A stretch of DNA of 64,000 nucleotides from DAHUYF01 sp963789275. GTDB taxonomy: Bacteria; Pseudomonadota; Alphaproteobacteria; ATCC43930; CGMCC-115725. The position numbers and the translations under genes are program-made. The DNA lies in contig CAWBKF010000018.1 of assembly GCA_963789275.1 (NCBI GenBank), positions 186,001-250,000 on the forward strand. The letters are read 5' to 3'. The notes beneath the pieces are model-generated. The model was not told the origin of the DNA. It made no database searches and saw only the letters and a list, made by a program, of their open reading frames with translations. This document shows, one piece after another, positions 46,994 through 55,664 of this stretch (position 1 is the stretch's first letter; every line of letters starts with the position of its first letter).

Positions 46994-48106
46994 ATGGCCG
47001 AAGACGAGGACCAGGAGCTCGACGAGGAAGCCGCGCCCGGCGAGGCAATCGAAGCGCCGGCGCCGCGCGAGAACCCGGCGCTGCTCGGGCATGAGGCGGC
47101 CGAGGCGGCGCTGCTGCAGGCCTATCTCTCCGGCCGGCTGCCGCATGCCTGGCTGCTGAGCGGCCCCCGTGGCATCGGCAAGGCGACGCTCGCCTTCCGC
47201 TTCGCCCGCTTCCTCTTCGCGCAAGGGGCCGGCGGGCTCTTTGCGGCGCCGCCGGGTTCCCTCGCCGTCGCGCCCGAGCAGCCGGTCTTTCGCCGCGTCG
47301 CCTCGGGCGGCCATGCCGACCTGCTGGTGGTCGAGCGCAGCCTCGACCCCCGGCGCAAGAAGCTGCGCAGCGAGATCGTCGTCGACGATACCCGCGCCAT
47401 TGCCGGGTTCTTGCGCCTGACCCCCGCCGAAGGCCATTGGCGGGTCGTCGTCGTGGATGGCGCCGACATGATGAATCGGAACGCTGCCAATGCGTTATTG
47501 AAGATACTTGAGGAACCACCGAAACGTGCGGCGCTGCTCCTGGTCTCCGACAATCCCGGCCGGCTGCTGCCCACCATCCGCTCGCGCTGCCGCATCCTGG
47601 CGCTGAAGCCGCTGGCGCCCGGGCTGGTGCAAGAGGCGCTGCAGCACTACCGGCCCGACCTCTCGGCCGCTGACCGCGCCGTGCTGGCGCAGCTCGCCGA
47701 AGGCAGCATCGGCCGCGCCCTCGAGCTCGCCGCCGCGGGCGGCATCGGGCTCTACCGCAGCCTGGTGCGGCTGCTGGAGGGGCTGCCGGAGCTCGATGGC
47801 GTGGCGCTCCATGCGCTGGCCGACCGGCTGCAGCGCGGCGATGGCGAGGAGGGGTTCCGGCTGCTGGCGGAGCTGCTGCCGGGCTGGCTCGCGCGCATGG
47901 TGGCGCTGGCCGCCGGCGGCGCCGCCGGCGCCTTGCCGGAGGAAAGCCAGGCGATGCGCCGGCTGGCGGCGCGGCGCGGCCTTGATCAATGGGTTGAGGT
48001 GTGGGAAAAGCTCACCCATCTTTTCGCCCAGGCGGACAGCGTCAACCTCGACCGCAAGCAGGTCGTGCTGAATGCCTTTTTTGCGCTTGAAGAGGCGGCG
48101 CGCTGA
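46994..48106 (+). CDS. holB: DNA polymerase III subunit delta prime
   Basis: 370 aa. Walker A G-P-R-G-I-G-K-A-T-L-A, the arginine-finger region T-I-R-S-R-C-R-I-L, and N-A-A-N-A-L-L-K-I-L-E-E-P-P typical of clamp-loader AAA+ proteins. The zinc-module cysteines of E. coli HolB are not seen, which is usual in alphaproteobacteria. It is the clamp-loader wrench subunit. An acidic leader of about 30 residues precedes the core. The next gene, metG, starts 28 bases on. Confidence 0.93.
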   Translation: MAEDEDQELDEEAAPGEAIEAPAPRENPALLGHEAAEAALLQAYLSGRLPHAWLLSGPRGIGKATLAFRFARFLFAQGAGGLFAAPPGSLAVAPEQPVFRRVASGGHADLLVVERSLDPRRKKLRSEIVVDDTRAIAGFLRLTPAEGHWRVVVVDGADMMNRNAANALLKILEEPPKRAALLLVSDNPGRLLPTIRSRCRILALKPLAPGLVQEALQHYRPDLSAADRAVLAQLAEGSIGRALELAAAGGIGLYRSLVRLLEGLPELDGVALHALADRLQRGDGEEGFRLLAELLPGWLARMVALAAGGAAGALPEESQAMRRLAARRGLDQWVEVWEKLTHLFAQADSVNLDRKQVVLNAFFALEEAAR

Positions 48107-48134
48107 GCCGCCGGCGCGCGTCCAGGAGAGATTT

Positions 48135-49671
48135 ATGAGCGGCGCCAGAGCCTATTACCTAACGACGCCGATATATTACATCAACGCCTCGCCGCATCTC
48201 GGCCACGCTTATACCTCGGTGGCATCGGATGCGATGGTGCGCTTCATGCGGCTCGACGGAAACGACACGCATTTCCTTACCGGCACCGACGAGCATGGCC
48301 AGAAGGTCGCGGCGGCGGCGCGCGCGGCGGGGCTGGAGCCCGCCGCCTATGCCGATGCCGTCGCCGGCGAGTTCCGCGACATGACGCGGCTGATGAATGT
48401 CAGCAACGATGATTTCATCCGCACCACCGAGCCGCGCCATATCGCCGGCGTGCAGGCGCTGTGGCAGGAGCTGCAGCGACGCGGCGAGATCTATCTCGGC
48501 ACCTTTGCCGGCTGGTATTCGGTGCGCGACGAGGCTTTCTACGAGGAGAGCGAACTGGTCGACGGCAAGGCGCCGACCGGCGCCGAGGTCGAATGGGTCG
48601 AGGAGCAGAACTACTTCTTCCGCCTCTCCGCCTGGCAGGACCGTCTGCTCGCCCATTACGAGGCGAACCCGGATTTCATCGCGCCGCGCGCCCGACGCAA
48701 CGAGGTCATCAGCTTCGTCAAGGGCGGCTTGCGCGACCTCTCGATCTCGCGCACCAGCTTTCGCTGGGGCATTCCGGTGCCGGGCGACGAGAGGCATGTC
48801 ATGTATGTCTGGCTCGACGCTCTCGCCAATTACATCACGGCGCTGGGCTATCCCGAAACCCAACACAACGATTATGCGCGATACTGGCCGGCCGATCTAC
48901 ATATGGTAGGTAAGGACATCATCCGCTTCCATTGCGTCTATTGGCCGGCCTTCCTGATGGGGGCGGGGCTGGCGCCGCCCAAGCGCGTCTTCGCCCATGG
49001 CTGGTGGACCGTCGAAGGCCAGAGGATGTCAAAATCGCTGGGGAATTCCATCCCGCCCCGGCAGCTTGTCGAGCAATACGGGCTTGATCCCGCTGCGCTA
49101 TTTCATGCTGCGCGAGCTGCCTTTCGGCAGCGACGGTGATTTTTCCCACCGCGCCGTGGTCAACCGCATCAATGGCGATCTCGCCAATGATTTCGGCAAT
49201 CTGGCGCAACGCGTGCTGTCGATGATCAACCGCAATTGCGAGGGACGCCTGCCGGCGCCGCAAGCCCTCGCCGCCGCCGACGAGGCGCTGCTCGCCCAGG
49301 CGCGCGGGCTCCACGGCAGGCTGCGCGCCGATTTCGCCGAACAGGCGTTCCACCGCGCGCTCGAGACGCTCTGGCAGGTCGTTGCGCAAGCGAACCGGTA
49401 TGTCGACGAGCAGGCGCCCTGGGCGCTGCGCAAGACCGATCTGCCGCGGATGGGCACGGTGCTCTACGTGCTGGCGGAGACCATCCGCCATCTGGCGCTC
49501 TTGGTGCAGCCGGTGGTGCCGCAGGCGGCGGCGAAGCTGTTGGACCAGCTCGCCGTGCCGGAAAATCAGCGCGATTTCGCCGCGCTGGCGCGGCCGCTGG
49601 TTCCGGGGACCCCGCTGCCGAAGCCCGAAGGCATCTTCCCGCGCCATGTCGAGCCGGCTGCGCCGGCATGA
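48135..49671 (+). CDS. metG: Methionyl-tRNA synthetase (frameshifted in this sequence)
   Basis: 511 aa once one C of the CCC at 49089-49091 is removed, restoring Y-G-L-D-P-L-R-Y-F-M-L-R-E. Class I motifs are A-S-P-H-L-G-H-A-Y (HIGH-like) and R-M-S-K-S-L-G-N-S (KMSKS). The Cys-rich zinc knuckle is absent (W-Y-S-V-R-D-E-A-F-Y), marking the zinc-free type. The anticodon-binding helices lie after the break. The span is 3n+1 bases. As metG is normally essential and single-copy, a true break is unlikely. AGGAGAG precedes the ATG; the stop overlaps tatD. Confidence 0.95.
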
Positions 49672-50453
49672 TTCTGGTCGACAGCCATTGCCATCTCGAT
49701 TTCGCCACGCCGGAAGAGCGGCCGGAAATCATCGCGCGCGCGCGGCGCGCCGGTGTCGAGACCATGCTGACCATCGGCACGAAAATCAGCGAATTCGCAG
49801 ATGTCCTCGAGATCGCGCAGAGCGACCCCAACATATGGTGTTCGGTCGGCATTCATCCACACGAAGCGGCGGCGGAGGGCAATCATCTGGCGGAGCTGAT
49901 GGCGCTGACGCGGCATGAAAAGGTCGTCGGGATCGGCGAAACCGGGCTCGATTTCCACTACGACCACGCACCGCAACTCCTACAGGAATCAGCGTTTCGC
50001 GCACATTGCGCCGCTTCACGTGAAACAAATTATCCCCTGATCGTCCACAGTCGCGGCGCCGATGCCGAGACTGCCGCCGTGCTGGCCGAGGAAAAGCCGC
50101 CTTGCGGCGTCATTCATTGTTTCAGCACCGGCCGCGCGCTGGCGGAGGCGGCCCTGGCGCTCGGTTTCTATATCTCGCTGTCGGGGATCGTCACCTTCAG
50201 GAATGCCGGCGATCTGCGCGCCATCGTCCCCGACCTGCCGCTCGAGCGGCTGCTGATCGAGACCGACGCGCCCTATCTCGCGCCGGTGCCGCTGCGCGGC
50301 AAGACCAACGAGCCGGCCTTCCTTGTCCACACCGCCGCAGCGGTGGCGGCGCTCAAAGGGGTTGCGCTCGAGGATCTCGCCCGCATCACGGCGGAGAATT
50401 TCTTTCGGCTCTTCGGCAGAGCGCGCAGAGCCGCGGTCGTCTCATGCGCGTAA
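49668..50453 (+). CDS. TatD-family metal-dependent hydrolase
   Basis: 261 aa TIM-barrel. Metal ligands are visible in D-S-H-C-H-L-D-F at the start, G-E-T-G-L-D-F-H-Y-D near 90, V-H-S-R at about 125, and E-T-D-A-P-Y-L-A-P at about 203. TatD proteins are 3'-5' exonucleases or related D-amino acid/tRNA hydrolases. The ATG overlaps the metG stop (ATGA), and the stop region overlaps the next gene by 10 bases, so it sits in the core housekeeping operon. Confidence 0.93.
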   Translation: MILVDSHCHLDFATPEERPEIIARARRAGVETMLTIGTKISEFADVLEIAQSDPNIWCSVGIHPHEAAAEGNHLAELMALTRHEKVVGIGETGLDFHYDHAPQLLQESAFRAHCAASRETNYPLIVHSRGADAETAAVLAEEKPPCGVIHCFSTGRALAEAALALGFYISLSGIVTFRNAGDLRAIVPDLPLERLLIETDAPYLAPVPLRGKTNEPAFLVHTAAAVAALKGVALEDLARITAENFFRLFGRARRAAVVSCA

Positions 50454-51214
50454 CGATGTTGGGGTGCGGCCCGTCCTGGGGCGTGCCGCGGATCGGCGGC
50501 GATTGGGGCGAGTGCGATCCCAAGGAGCCGCGCAACCGACGCCGTCGCGTCTCGGTACTGGTGGAGGAGGGCGGGTCGACCCTGCTGATCGACACCTCGC
50601 CCGATCTGCGTGAGCAGCTTCTCGATGCCGGGGTGCAGCGGATCGATGCCGTGCTCTTCACCCATGCGCATGCCGATCATCTCCACGGCATTGACGACCT
50701 GCGGTCGGTCAATCGGCTGATGCAGAGCGGTATACCGATCTTCGCCAGCGCTCAGACGCTGGCCGAGATCAATCGTCGTTTCGGCTACGTCTTCGATGCC
50801 GTGAAGCCTGACCGGCTATCCGCCTGGTACAAGCCGGTCCTCGAGCCCCATGCGGTCGACGGGCCCTTTGTCGCCGCCGGGATTCCGGTCATGCCCTTCC
50901 TGCAGGATCACGGCTTCTCCAAGACCCTCGGCTTTCGCATCGGCGGCTTTGCCTATTCGACCGATGTGATCGAGCTCGATGAGGCCGCCTTTGCCGCGCT
51001 GCGCGGCGTCGAGCTCTGGATCGTCGATTGTATCCGCCGCGCCGAGCATCTGACCCATGCGCATCTTGCCAAGACGCTTGGCTGGATCAAGCGGGTGAGG
51101 CCGAAGCGCGCGGTGCTGACGCATATGGATGAAAGCCTCGACTACGCCGCGCTGCGCCGGGAGCTGCCGGCCGGCATCGAGCCGGGCTATGACGGGTTGG
51201 CGGTCGATCTCTGA
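50444..51214 (+). CDS. Metallo-beta-lactamase-fold hydrolase (PhnP-like)
   Basis: 256 aa. The metal motif is T-H-A-H-A-D-H-L-H-G-I-D-D-L-R near 65-80, and the N-terminal G-C-G-P-S-W-G-V-P and R-R-R-V-S-V-L-V are characteristic of the PhnP/RNase Z-like cyclic phosphodiesterase group. A Cys pair for the structural zinc of PhnP is only partly matched (G-C-G, E-C-D). It follows tatD with a 10-base overlap, a conserved order in alphaproteobacteria. Confidence 0.88.
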   Translation: MRVTMLGCGPSWGVPRIGGDWGECDPKEPRNRRRRVSVLVEEGGSTLLIDTSPDLREQLLDAGVQRIDAVLFTHAHADHLHGIDDLRSVNRLMQSGIPIFASAQTLAEINRRFGYVFDAVKPDRLSAWYKPVLEPHAVDGPFVAAGIPVMPFLQDHGFSKTLGFRIGGFAYSTDVIELDEAAFAALRGVELWIVDCIRRAEHLTHAHLAKTLGWIKRVRPKRAVLTHMDESLDYAALRRELPAGIEPGYDGLAVDL

Positions 51215-51356
51215 TCACGCGTGGCTGCATGACGTCTCCGCGCCGCGCAGCTCTCGACAGCGCCAGATAGTTTGAGATCAAACAATTAGACTGAGGCAAT
51301 CCAGCCACGATTTGCGCTAGAGCGCGTTTCGAGCAGATCCAATCACCATTCTCTTT

Positions 51357-51422
51357 CCCCGCGAAAGCGGGGATCCAGGGCAACCGACGTGCGGTTGCTT
51401 CTGGGCCCCCGCTTTCGCGGGG
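51357..51422. repeat. Long palindromic element with self-complementary 16-base ends
   Basis: CCCCGCGAAAGCGGGG at 51357-51372 is itself a hairpin, and its exact reverse complement lies at 51407-51422. The centre adds a second stem (CCAG-GGCAACCG against CGGTTGC-TTCTGG). It has the look of alphaproteobacterial intergenic REP/BIME elements. It lies between convergent gene groups and may stop transcription from both sides. Confidence 0.9.
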
Positions 51423-51454
51423 CGCAGTGATGGTTCCAGCTCGCGGGACATGCG

Positions 51455-51799
51455 CTAACCCGATTGCGGCGTCGGCAGCATCAGCGGATCGCGCCAGCGG
51501 ACGGTCTGGCGCGTGCGGTCGCCGTCGACGATCAACAGGCTCGCAAGCGCGCCGTCATCAACTTCCAGGAATAGCTCGCGCGGCTGGCGGATCAGGTGAT
51601 CCAGCCCGTCGAGGGCGATCTCGACGAGGTCGCTCTTGGGATCGTAGGTAATGCCGAGGAGTGGCAGCCATTCTGCCGCGACCTGGACGCCCAGCGCCAA
51701 TGACGCGACTTCGATCTCGGCGCGCTTACCAATAAGACCCTTCGACAGCAGGTCGAAGAAGCTTTGCCATCCCGCCCGCTCGAGCTTTTGCATGACCAT
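51455..51799 (-). CDS. DUF5335 family protein
   Basis: 114 aa. It begins M-V-M-Q-K-L-E-R-A-G-W-Q-S-F-F-D and contains K-R-A-E-I-E-V-A-S-L-A-L-G, then W-L-P-L-L-G-I-T-Y-D-P-K-S-D and G-L-D-H-L-I-R-Q-P-R-E. I recall this pattern as DUF5335, small soluble proteins of unknown role often found among stress genes. The ATG at 51799 has GCGGAGA before it. The gap to the Crp/Fnr gene on the same strand is 103 bases. The fit to neighbours (Hsp20, DUF308) suggests stress regulation. Confidence 0.78.
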   Translation of the reverse strand: MVMQKLERAGWQSFFDLLSKGLIGKRAEIEVASLALGVQVAAEWLPLLGITYDPKSDLVEIALDGLDHLIRQPRELFLEVDDGALASLLIVDGDRTRQTVRWRDPLMLPTPQSG

Positions 51800-51902
51800 G
51801 ACGATCTCCGCTTTCGGATACGCTGCGAACCCAGCATGGCCGAACCCGCAATTGCCGGCCTTGACGCATGTCAATTGGCCGCGCGGCGCGCGCTCACCGG
51901 CT

Positions 51903-52607
51903 TTACGCCGCCGCGCCGCCGTGGCTGCGCTCCTCAAGGGCGGAGCGGTCGAGAATTGTGATGCGGCGCTTACCGGCCAGCGCGATGAACCCGCTGAGCT
52001 TCAGGTCGGTGATGGCGCGGCTCACCGTCTCGACCGACAGCCCCAGATAATCGGCGATGTCGTAGCGCGACATCAGCAGCGCGAAGGGCGTGCCGTCGGA
52101 GGAGCGCTGCGCCATCTCGACGATGAAGGCGCTGACCTTCTCGATGGCGGTGGTGCCGCCGAGAATGAGGATGCGTGCCTGGAGGCGGACGATCGCGTCG
52201 AAGGCGATGTCGCGGACGAGCTGACTGATCTCCGGGTCGGCGTTGGCCATGGTCTCGACACGGCGGCGCGGATAGTGTGCGACCACGGTGCCGTCGACCA
52301 CCGCCTCGACGGCGAAGACGTGTTCATGGCGCGCGGTCAGCCCGAAAAAATCGCCGGGCAACAGGAAATCGACGATGCGCCGCCGGCCATCGGCCATCAC
52401 CGTGCATTTGCGCGCGAGTCCGCGGACCACGCGATACCACGTCTCGGCGCGATCGGCGCGGCGATAGATCTCCTGGCCGCGGCCACAGGAATGCAGCGTT
52501 GCGAGCGCCTCCATCGCGACCGGAGGCTGGCGCCCGCCGGCGTCGGCGGGATCTGATGGCGACTGCGTCGCGGAAGACCTCGCCGGTTTCGCAACGATAG
52601 CCCGCAT
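51903..52607 (-). CDS. Crp/Fnr-family regulator, FixK-like
   Basis: 234 aa. The cyclic-nucleotide-like beta-roll spans about residues 40-150 (F-L-L-P-G-D-F-F-G-L). The winged helix has D-Y-L-G-L-S-V-E-T-V-S-R-A-I-T-D-L as recognition region, with E-x-x-S-R, the form that reads TTGAT-N4-ATCAA. The N-terminal Fe-S cysteines of true FNR are absent, so it is more FixK/DNR-like, and oxygen sensing would be indirect. GGAGG precedes the ATG at 52607; a longer frame upstream is not family-like. It is divergent from hsp20 with an FNR-type box between. Confidence 0.88.
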   Translation of the reverse strand: MRAIVAKPARSSATQSPSDPADAGGRQPPVAMEALATLHSCGRGQEIYRRADRAETWYRVVRGLARKCTVMADGRRRIVDFLLPGDFFGLTARHEHVFAVEAVVDGTVVAHYPRRRVETMANADPEISQLVRDIAFDAIVRLQARILILGGTTAIEKVSAFIVEMAQRSSDGTPFALLMSRYDIADYLGLSVETVSRAITDLKLSGFIALAGKRRITILDRSALEERSHGGAAA

Positions 52608-52781
52608 CTGTCCTCCGCGTGCTCGGCATGATCGCGGCGAGAGCAAGGCACGCGCGCTGGTCGGGTTCTCGATAATGTCCGCGGGAGCGATCGATCGTCG
52701 TCGATCGAAAACGGAGGCTATCGGTGATGGTTCCACGCCTGCGTGCCGCCGGCATGGCCGGCTAAAAAAAATCCGGCGACG

Positions 52782-52795
52782 TTGACGGCGATCAA
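52782..52795. promoter_or_regulatory. FNR/FixK-type box
   Basis: TTGAC-GGCG-ATCAA matches the consensus TTGAT-N4-ATCAA at nine of ten positions. It lies 71 bases before the hsp20 start and 175 before the divergent regulator gene. The regulator encoded next door has the matching E-x-x-S-R recognition helix, so it is the likely binder (inference). Confidence 0.65.
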
Positions 52796-52865
52796 GGCGC
52801 CGCCGCGCGGCCCCCGGCAAGCTTGCACCGACCGGCATCGCGTCGCCAAGCGAGAGGAGCAAACC

Positions 52866-53472
52866 ATGGCTGTAAGACTGCTGTTTCCGTTCCAGAGAAG
52901 CGGCTCCGGCCCGCGCTGGCCCGAGAATGCCGATCCGCTCTCGGCCTTCCGCCGCGACATGAACCGCGTCTTCGAGGAGTTCTTGCGCGGCTTCGGCGCC
53001 CCGGGGGCGCTCGCCGCGGCGCCGCAGGCGGCGGCCGCTCTGCTGACGCCGCAGATCAATGTCAGCGAAACCGATCAGGAGATCCGCGTCACCGCCGAGC
53101 TCCCCGGCCTCGACGAGGATGATGTCGAGGTGACGCTGGCCGACGACACCTTGACGATCAGCGGCGAGAAGGAGGCGGAGCGAGGAGATGGAGGAGGAGG
53201 GCGAGCGGAGCTATCATGTGGTGGAGCGCTCATCGGGAGCTTTCTCGCGCACGCTGCAGCTGCCGTTCCCGGTGAACCCGGACGAGGTCGAGGCGGTGTT
53301 CAGGAAGGGCGTGCTCACCATCACCATCGCGAAGCCGCAGGCGGTGCAGCAGAAGCTGCGCAAGATCGCGATCAAGGGCGCCGATGCGGCGCCGCCGTCG
53401 GTGGATCGCGCCGACGCCGGCGACAAGCCCGGCGGTGCCGCAGCGAAGACGTCGCAAGGCGCGGCGGAGTAG
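52866..53472 (+). CDS. Hsp20/alpha-crystallin small heat-shock protein (frameshifted in this sequence)
   Basis: 201 aa once the C at 53181 is dropped (GCGGAG-C-GAGGAG), restoring E-A-E-E-E-M-E-E-E-G-E-R-S-Y-H-V-V-E-R. The alpha-crystallin domain covers about 60-160: P-Q-I-N-V-S-E-T-D, A-E-L-P-G-L-D-E-D-D-V-E-V and, after the break, F-R-K-G-V-L-T-I-T-I. The ATG has GAGAGGAGC before it. The span is 3n+1 bases. It prevents aggregation of unfolded proteins without ATP. An FNR-type box upstream suggests low-oxygen control. Confidence 0.9.
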
Positions 53473-53522
53473 CGGCGCATGGCGGGCCGCTTTGGGCGCG
53501 CACGGCAGCGGAGAAGAGGGAG

Positions 53523-54215
53523 ATGATCATGAGTGCAGACAACGAGCGTGATCGCGGTCCCGCGCAAGGGACGAAAGCCGATCCCGCCTATGAGGGCGCC
53601 AAGCCCGGCGCTTTCACGCTGGAGGCGGCGGGGATCGGGTTTGGCGCCAGCCCGGATGAGCCGGCGATGGCGGCGATGAATGCGCTGCTGGCGCGCAACT
53701 GGTGGGTGATCGCGCTGCGCGGCGTCTTCGCCATCATCTTCGGCATCATGGCTGTGCTGCTGCCGGGCGTGACCTTGGCGGCGCTGGTGCTGCTCTTTGC
53801 CGCCTACATGCTGGTCGATGGCGTGCTCGCCCTGGTCGCGGGGTTGCGCGCGGCGCAGCGCCATGAGCGCTGGGGCTGGCTGGCGCTGGAAGGCGTCGCC
53901 GATCTCATCGCCGGCGCGATCGCGTTCGTCTGGCCACTGGTCACCGTGCTGGCTTTCGTCTACCTCATGGGCGTCTGGGCGATCGTGAGCGGCGCATTGC
54001 TGCTGAGCGCTAGCGCCTGGCTGCAGCTCACGCACGGTAAATGGCTGATGGGGCTCGGCGGCGTGGTCTCGGTGATCTGGGGCATTCTGCTGATCCTGAT
54101 GCCGATCGTCGGCGCCTTGGTGCTGACCTGGTGGATGGGCGCCTATGCGCTCTTCTTCGGCGGTGCGTTGCTGGTCCTCGCTTTCCGGCTGCGACACCGT
54201 CACGCCGGCGCCTGA
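53523..54215 (+). CDS. HdeD/DUF308 family membrane protein
   Basis: 230 aa. A 65-residue polar N-terminus is followed by six membrane helices starting W-W-V-I-A-L-R-G-V-F-A-I-I-F-G-I, the repeated DUF308 pattern of HdeD acid-resistance-linked proteins. Two in-frame ATGs (53523 and 53529) follow GAGAAGAGGG. Because the Hsp20 frame is broken upstream, a long open frame appears to fuse the two; this is an artefact. It sits 50 bases after hsp20 in a presumed stress operon. Role uncertain. Confidence 0.83.
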   Translation: MIMSADNERDRGPAQGTKADPAYEGAKPGAFTLEAAGIGFGASPDEPAMAAMNALLARNWWVIALRGVFAIIFGIMAVLLPGVTLAALVLLFAAYMLVDGVLALVAGLRAAQRHERWGWLALEGVADLIAGAIAFVWPLVTVLAFVYLMGVWAIVSGALLLSASAWLQLTHGKWLMGLGGVVSVIWGILLILMPIVGALVLTWWMGAYALFFGGALLVLAFRLRHRHAGA

Positions 54216-54226
54216 GCCGGAGGGGC

Positions 54227-54269
54227 GGAGACGGCGCACGGTTTTCTTCTCCGTGCCCGCCGCGTCTCC
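54227..54269 (+). terminator. Inverted repeat after the DUF308 gene, terminator-like
   Basis: GGAGACGGCGCACGG faces CCGTGCCCGCCGCGTCTCC with small bulges around a T-rich loop, 11 bases past the stop. Probably ends the hsp20 operon, though there is no downstream T-run. Confidence 0.45.
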
Positions 54270-54482
54270 ATGGAGAATCCGCTAGGCCCGCATGCAGCGG
54301 GTGGCGGGCATTAGGGTGTCGACTCGCCACTTTTCATACGTAATTCTCCATGATATTCTATCTTTGTTGGCGGGGCGAGGGGCCCGCCAGGGGGCGATTT
54401 CGACGAAAATCCTCGAAGCGTCCGAGTAAGCATTGGATCGCATCGCTATCGCGCTGTGGATAGGGCGGGAGCGGAGGGCGAA

Positions 54483-55469
54483 ATGCGGCACCGATATGCG
54501 ACTCTGATCGTCTTGCCGATCGTCGCCGGCGTGATGACCGGCTGCGACCGTGAGGAAAAACCGGTCGCTTCCTATCAGCAGATCGATCAAGACAACAGCG
54601 CATTGGTGACGAATGCGGCGAGCCGGCTCGTCATGGATCGTCTGCCGCCCACCAGTGGGGTGGCGACGCGGCTGATCTGTTCCGAGCCCAGCCCCGATAT
54701 CGCTACCGCTTTATCCACCGCGCTTGCGCTTACCGGCAGCGGCAAGGCGCCGAACGGCGTTACCGCCTCGGTGGGGTTCAGCGAATCGACGGCAGAAGCG
54801 ATTACCGCCCTGGCTGGACGCACAGAGGCGGTGGTGGCGCTGCGGGACGGATTGTTCAAGGCGTGTGAAGCCTATGCCAACGGCCTCATCCACCGGGGCG
54901 CCTATGCGCTGATCCTGAGCCAATATGGCGATCTCCTCGTCACCTTGATGCTGGCCGAGGCCGCCGCGACCGCCGCACAGAAGGGCGGCGCCACCACGCC
55001 GTCTTCCGACGGCGCGCCGTCCCCGTCGACCCAAGCATCTGCGGCGCTCAAGACGGATCTGGCCGCCTTGCAGACGGCGCTGGCCGCTGTGGCGAAAGCG
55101 CAGGGCGAGCCCGCCAACTCCAAGACGAAATCCACGGATGCGCAGAGCGCGCAGACGGAGCTCGTCACCGCGGCCACGAAAATGGCGAAGGATTCTGCCG
55201 CGCCTCCAACCGCCGCGCCGCCGTCGGCGCAAACCAAGACGGCAGCGGTGGCCGACCCGGTAAGCACGATCTACAGCACCTATTATGCGAATGCTCAAGT
55301 CCGCGTCTTGCAGTCTCTCGTCGTCACGTGCCTGGAGCAGGGGGATTCCGACAAGATTCCGACTGAACCCGTCGGCATTTCCAGAGCGACGGTTTGCACC
55401 AGCCTGTACAAGGCGCTGTCCGACAACATGGCGAAGTATTTGTCAGCGGCTTATACGCCCGCAAAATGA
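54483..55469 (+). CDS. Lipoprotein of unknown function
   Basis: 328 aa. The signal ends V-M-T-G-C, with lipid-bearing Cys21. The mature part is helical (about 35-170) with a Pro/Ser/Thr/Ala-rich stretch (about 175-265) and a C-terminal region with paired Cys in V-V-T-C-L-E and A-T-V-C-T-S. There is no recognised domain. It precedes the membrane patatin gene by 195 bases on the same strand and could be its partner at the envelope, though that is only positional. Confidence 0.72.
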   Translation: MRHRYATLIVLPIVAGVMTGCDREEKPVASYQQIDQDNSALVTNAASRLVMDRLPPTSGVATRLICSEPSPDIATALSTALALTGSGKAPNGVTASVGFSESTAEAITALAGRTEAVVALRDGLFKACEAYANGLIHRGAYALILSQYGDLLVTLMLAEAAATAAQKGGATTPSSDGAPSPSTQASAALKTDLAALQTALAAVAKAQGEPANSKTKSTDAQSAQTELVTAATKMAKDSAAPPTAAPPSAQTKTAAVADPVSTIYSTYYANAQVRVLQSLVVTCLEQGDSDKIPTEPVGISRATVCTSLYKALSDNMAKYLSAAYTPAK

Positions 55470-55664
55470 TGGCGTGGCGGTTTTTCTGGAAGTAACCGGC
55501 TGCTCGGTCGAGCGCTGATAGTAGAGCGGGAAAGTTTTACGCAGGCGAACGACGCGCGCACCTGTGCCGTCGCCCGCGCCAGATTCGAGCGCGCGTTGCG
55601 AAGTGGCCGTCTGAGATTATTGCGGCGACAAAAAGAAAAAAATGAACGGCAAAGGGGGATTGCC

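Noticed and set aside
52743..54215. 490-residue protein fusing the Hsp20 start to DUF308
   Set aside because: Arises from the same one-base shift; the rest of Hsp20 is in the next frame with perfect family sequence.
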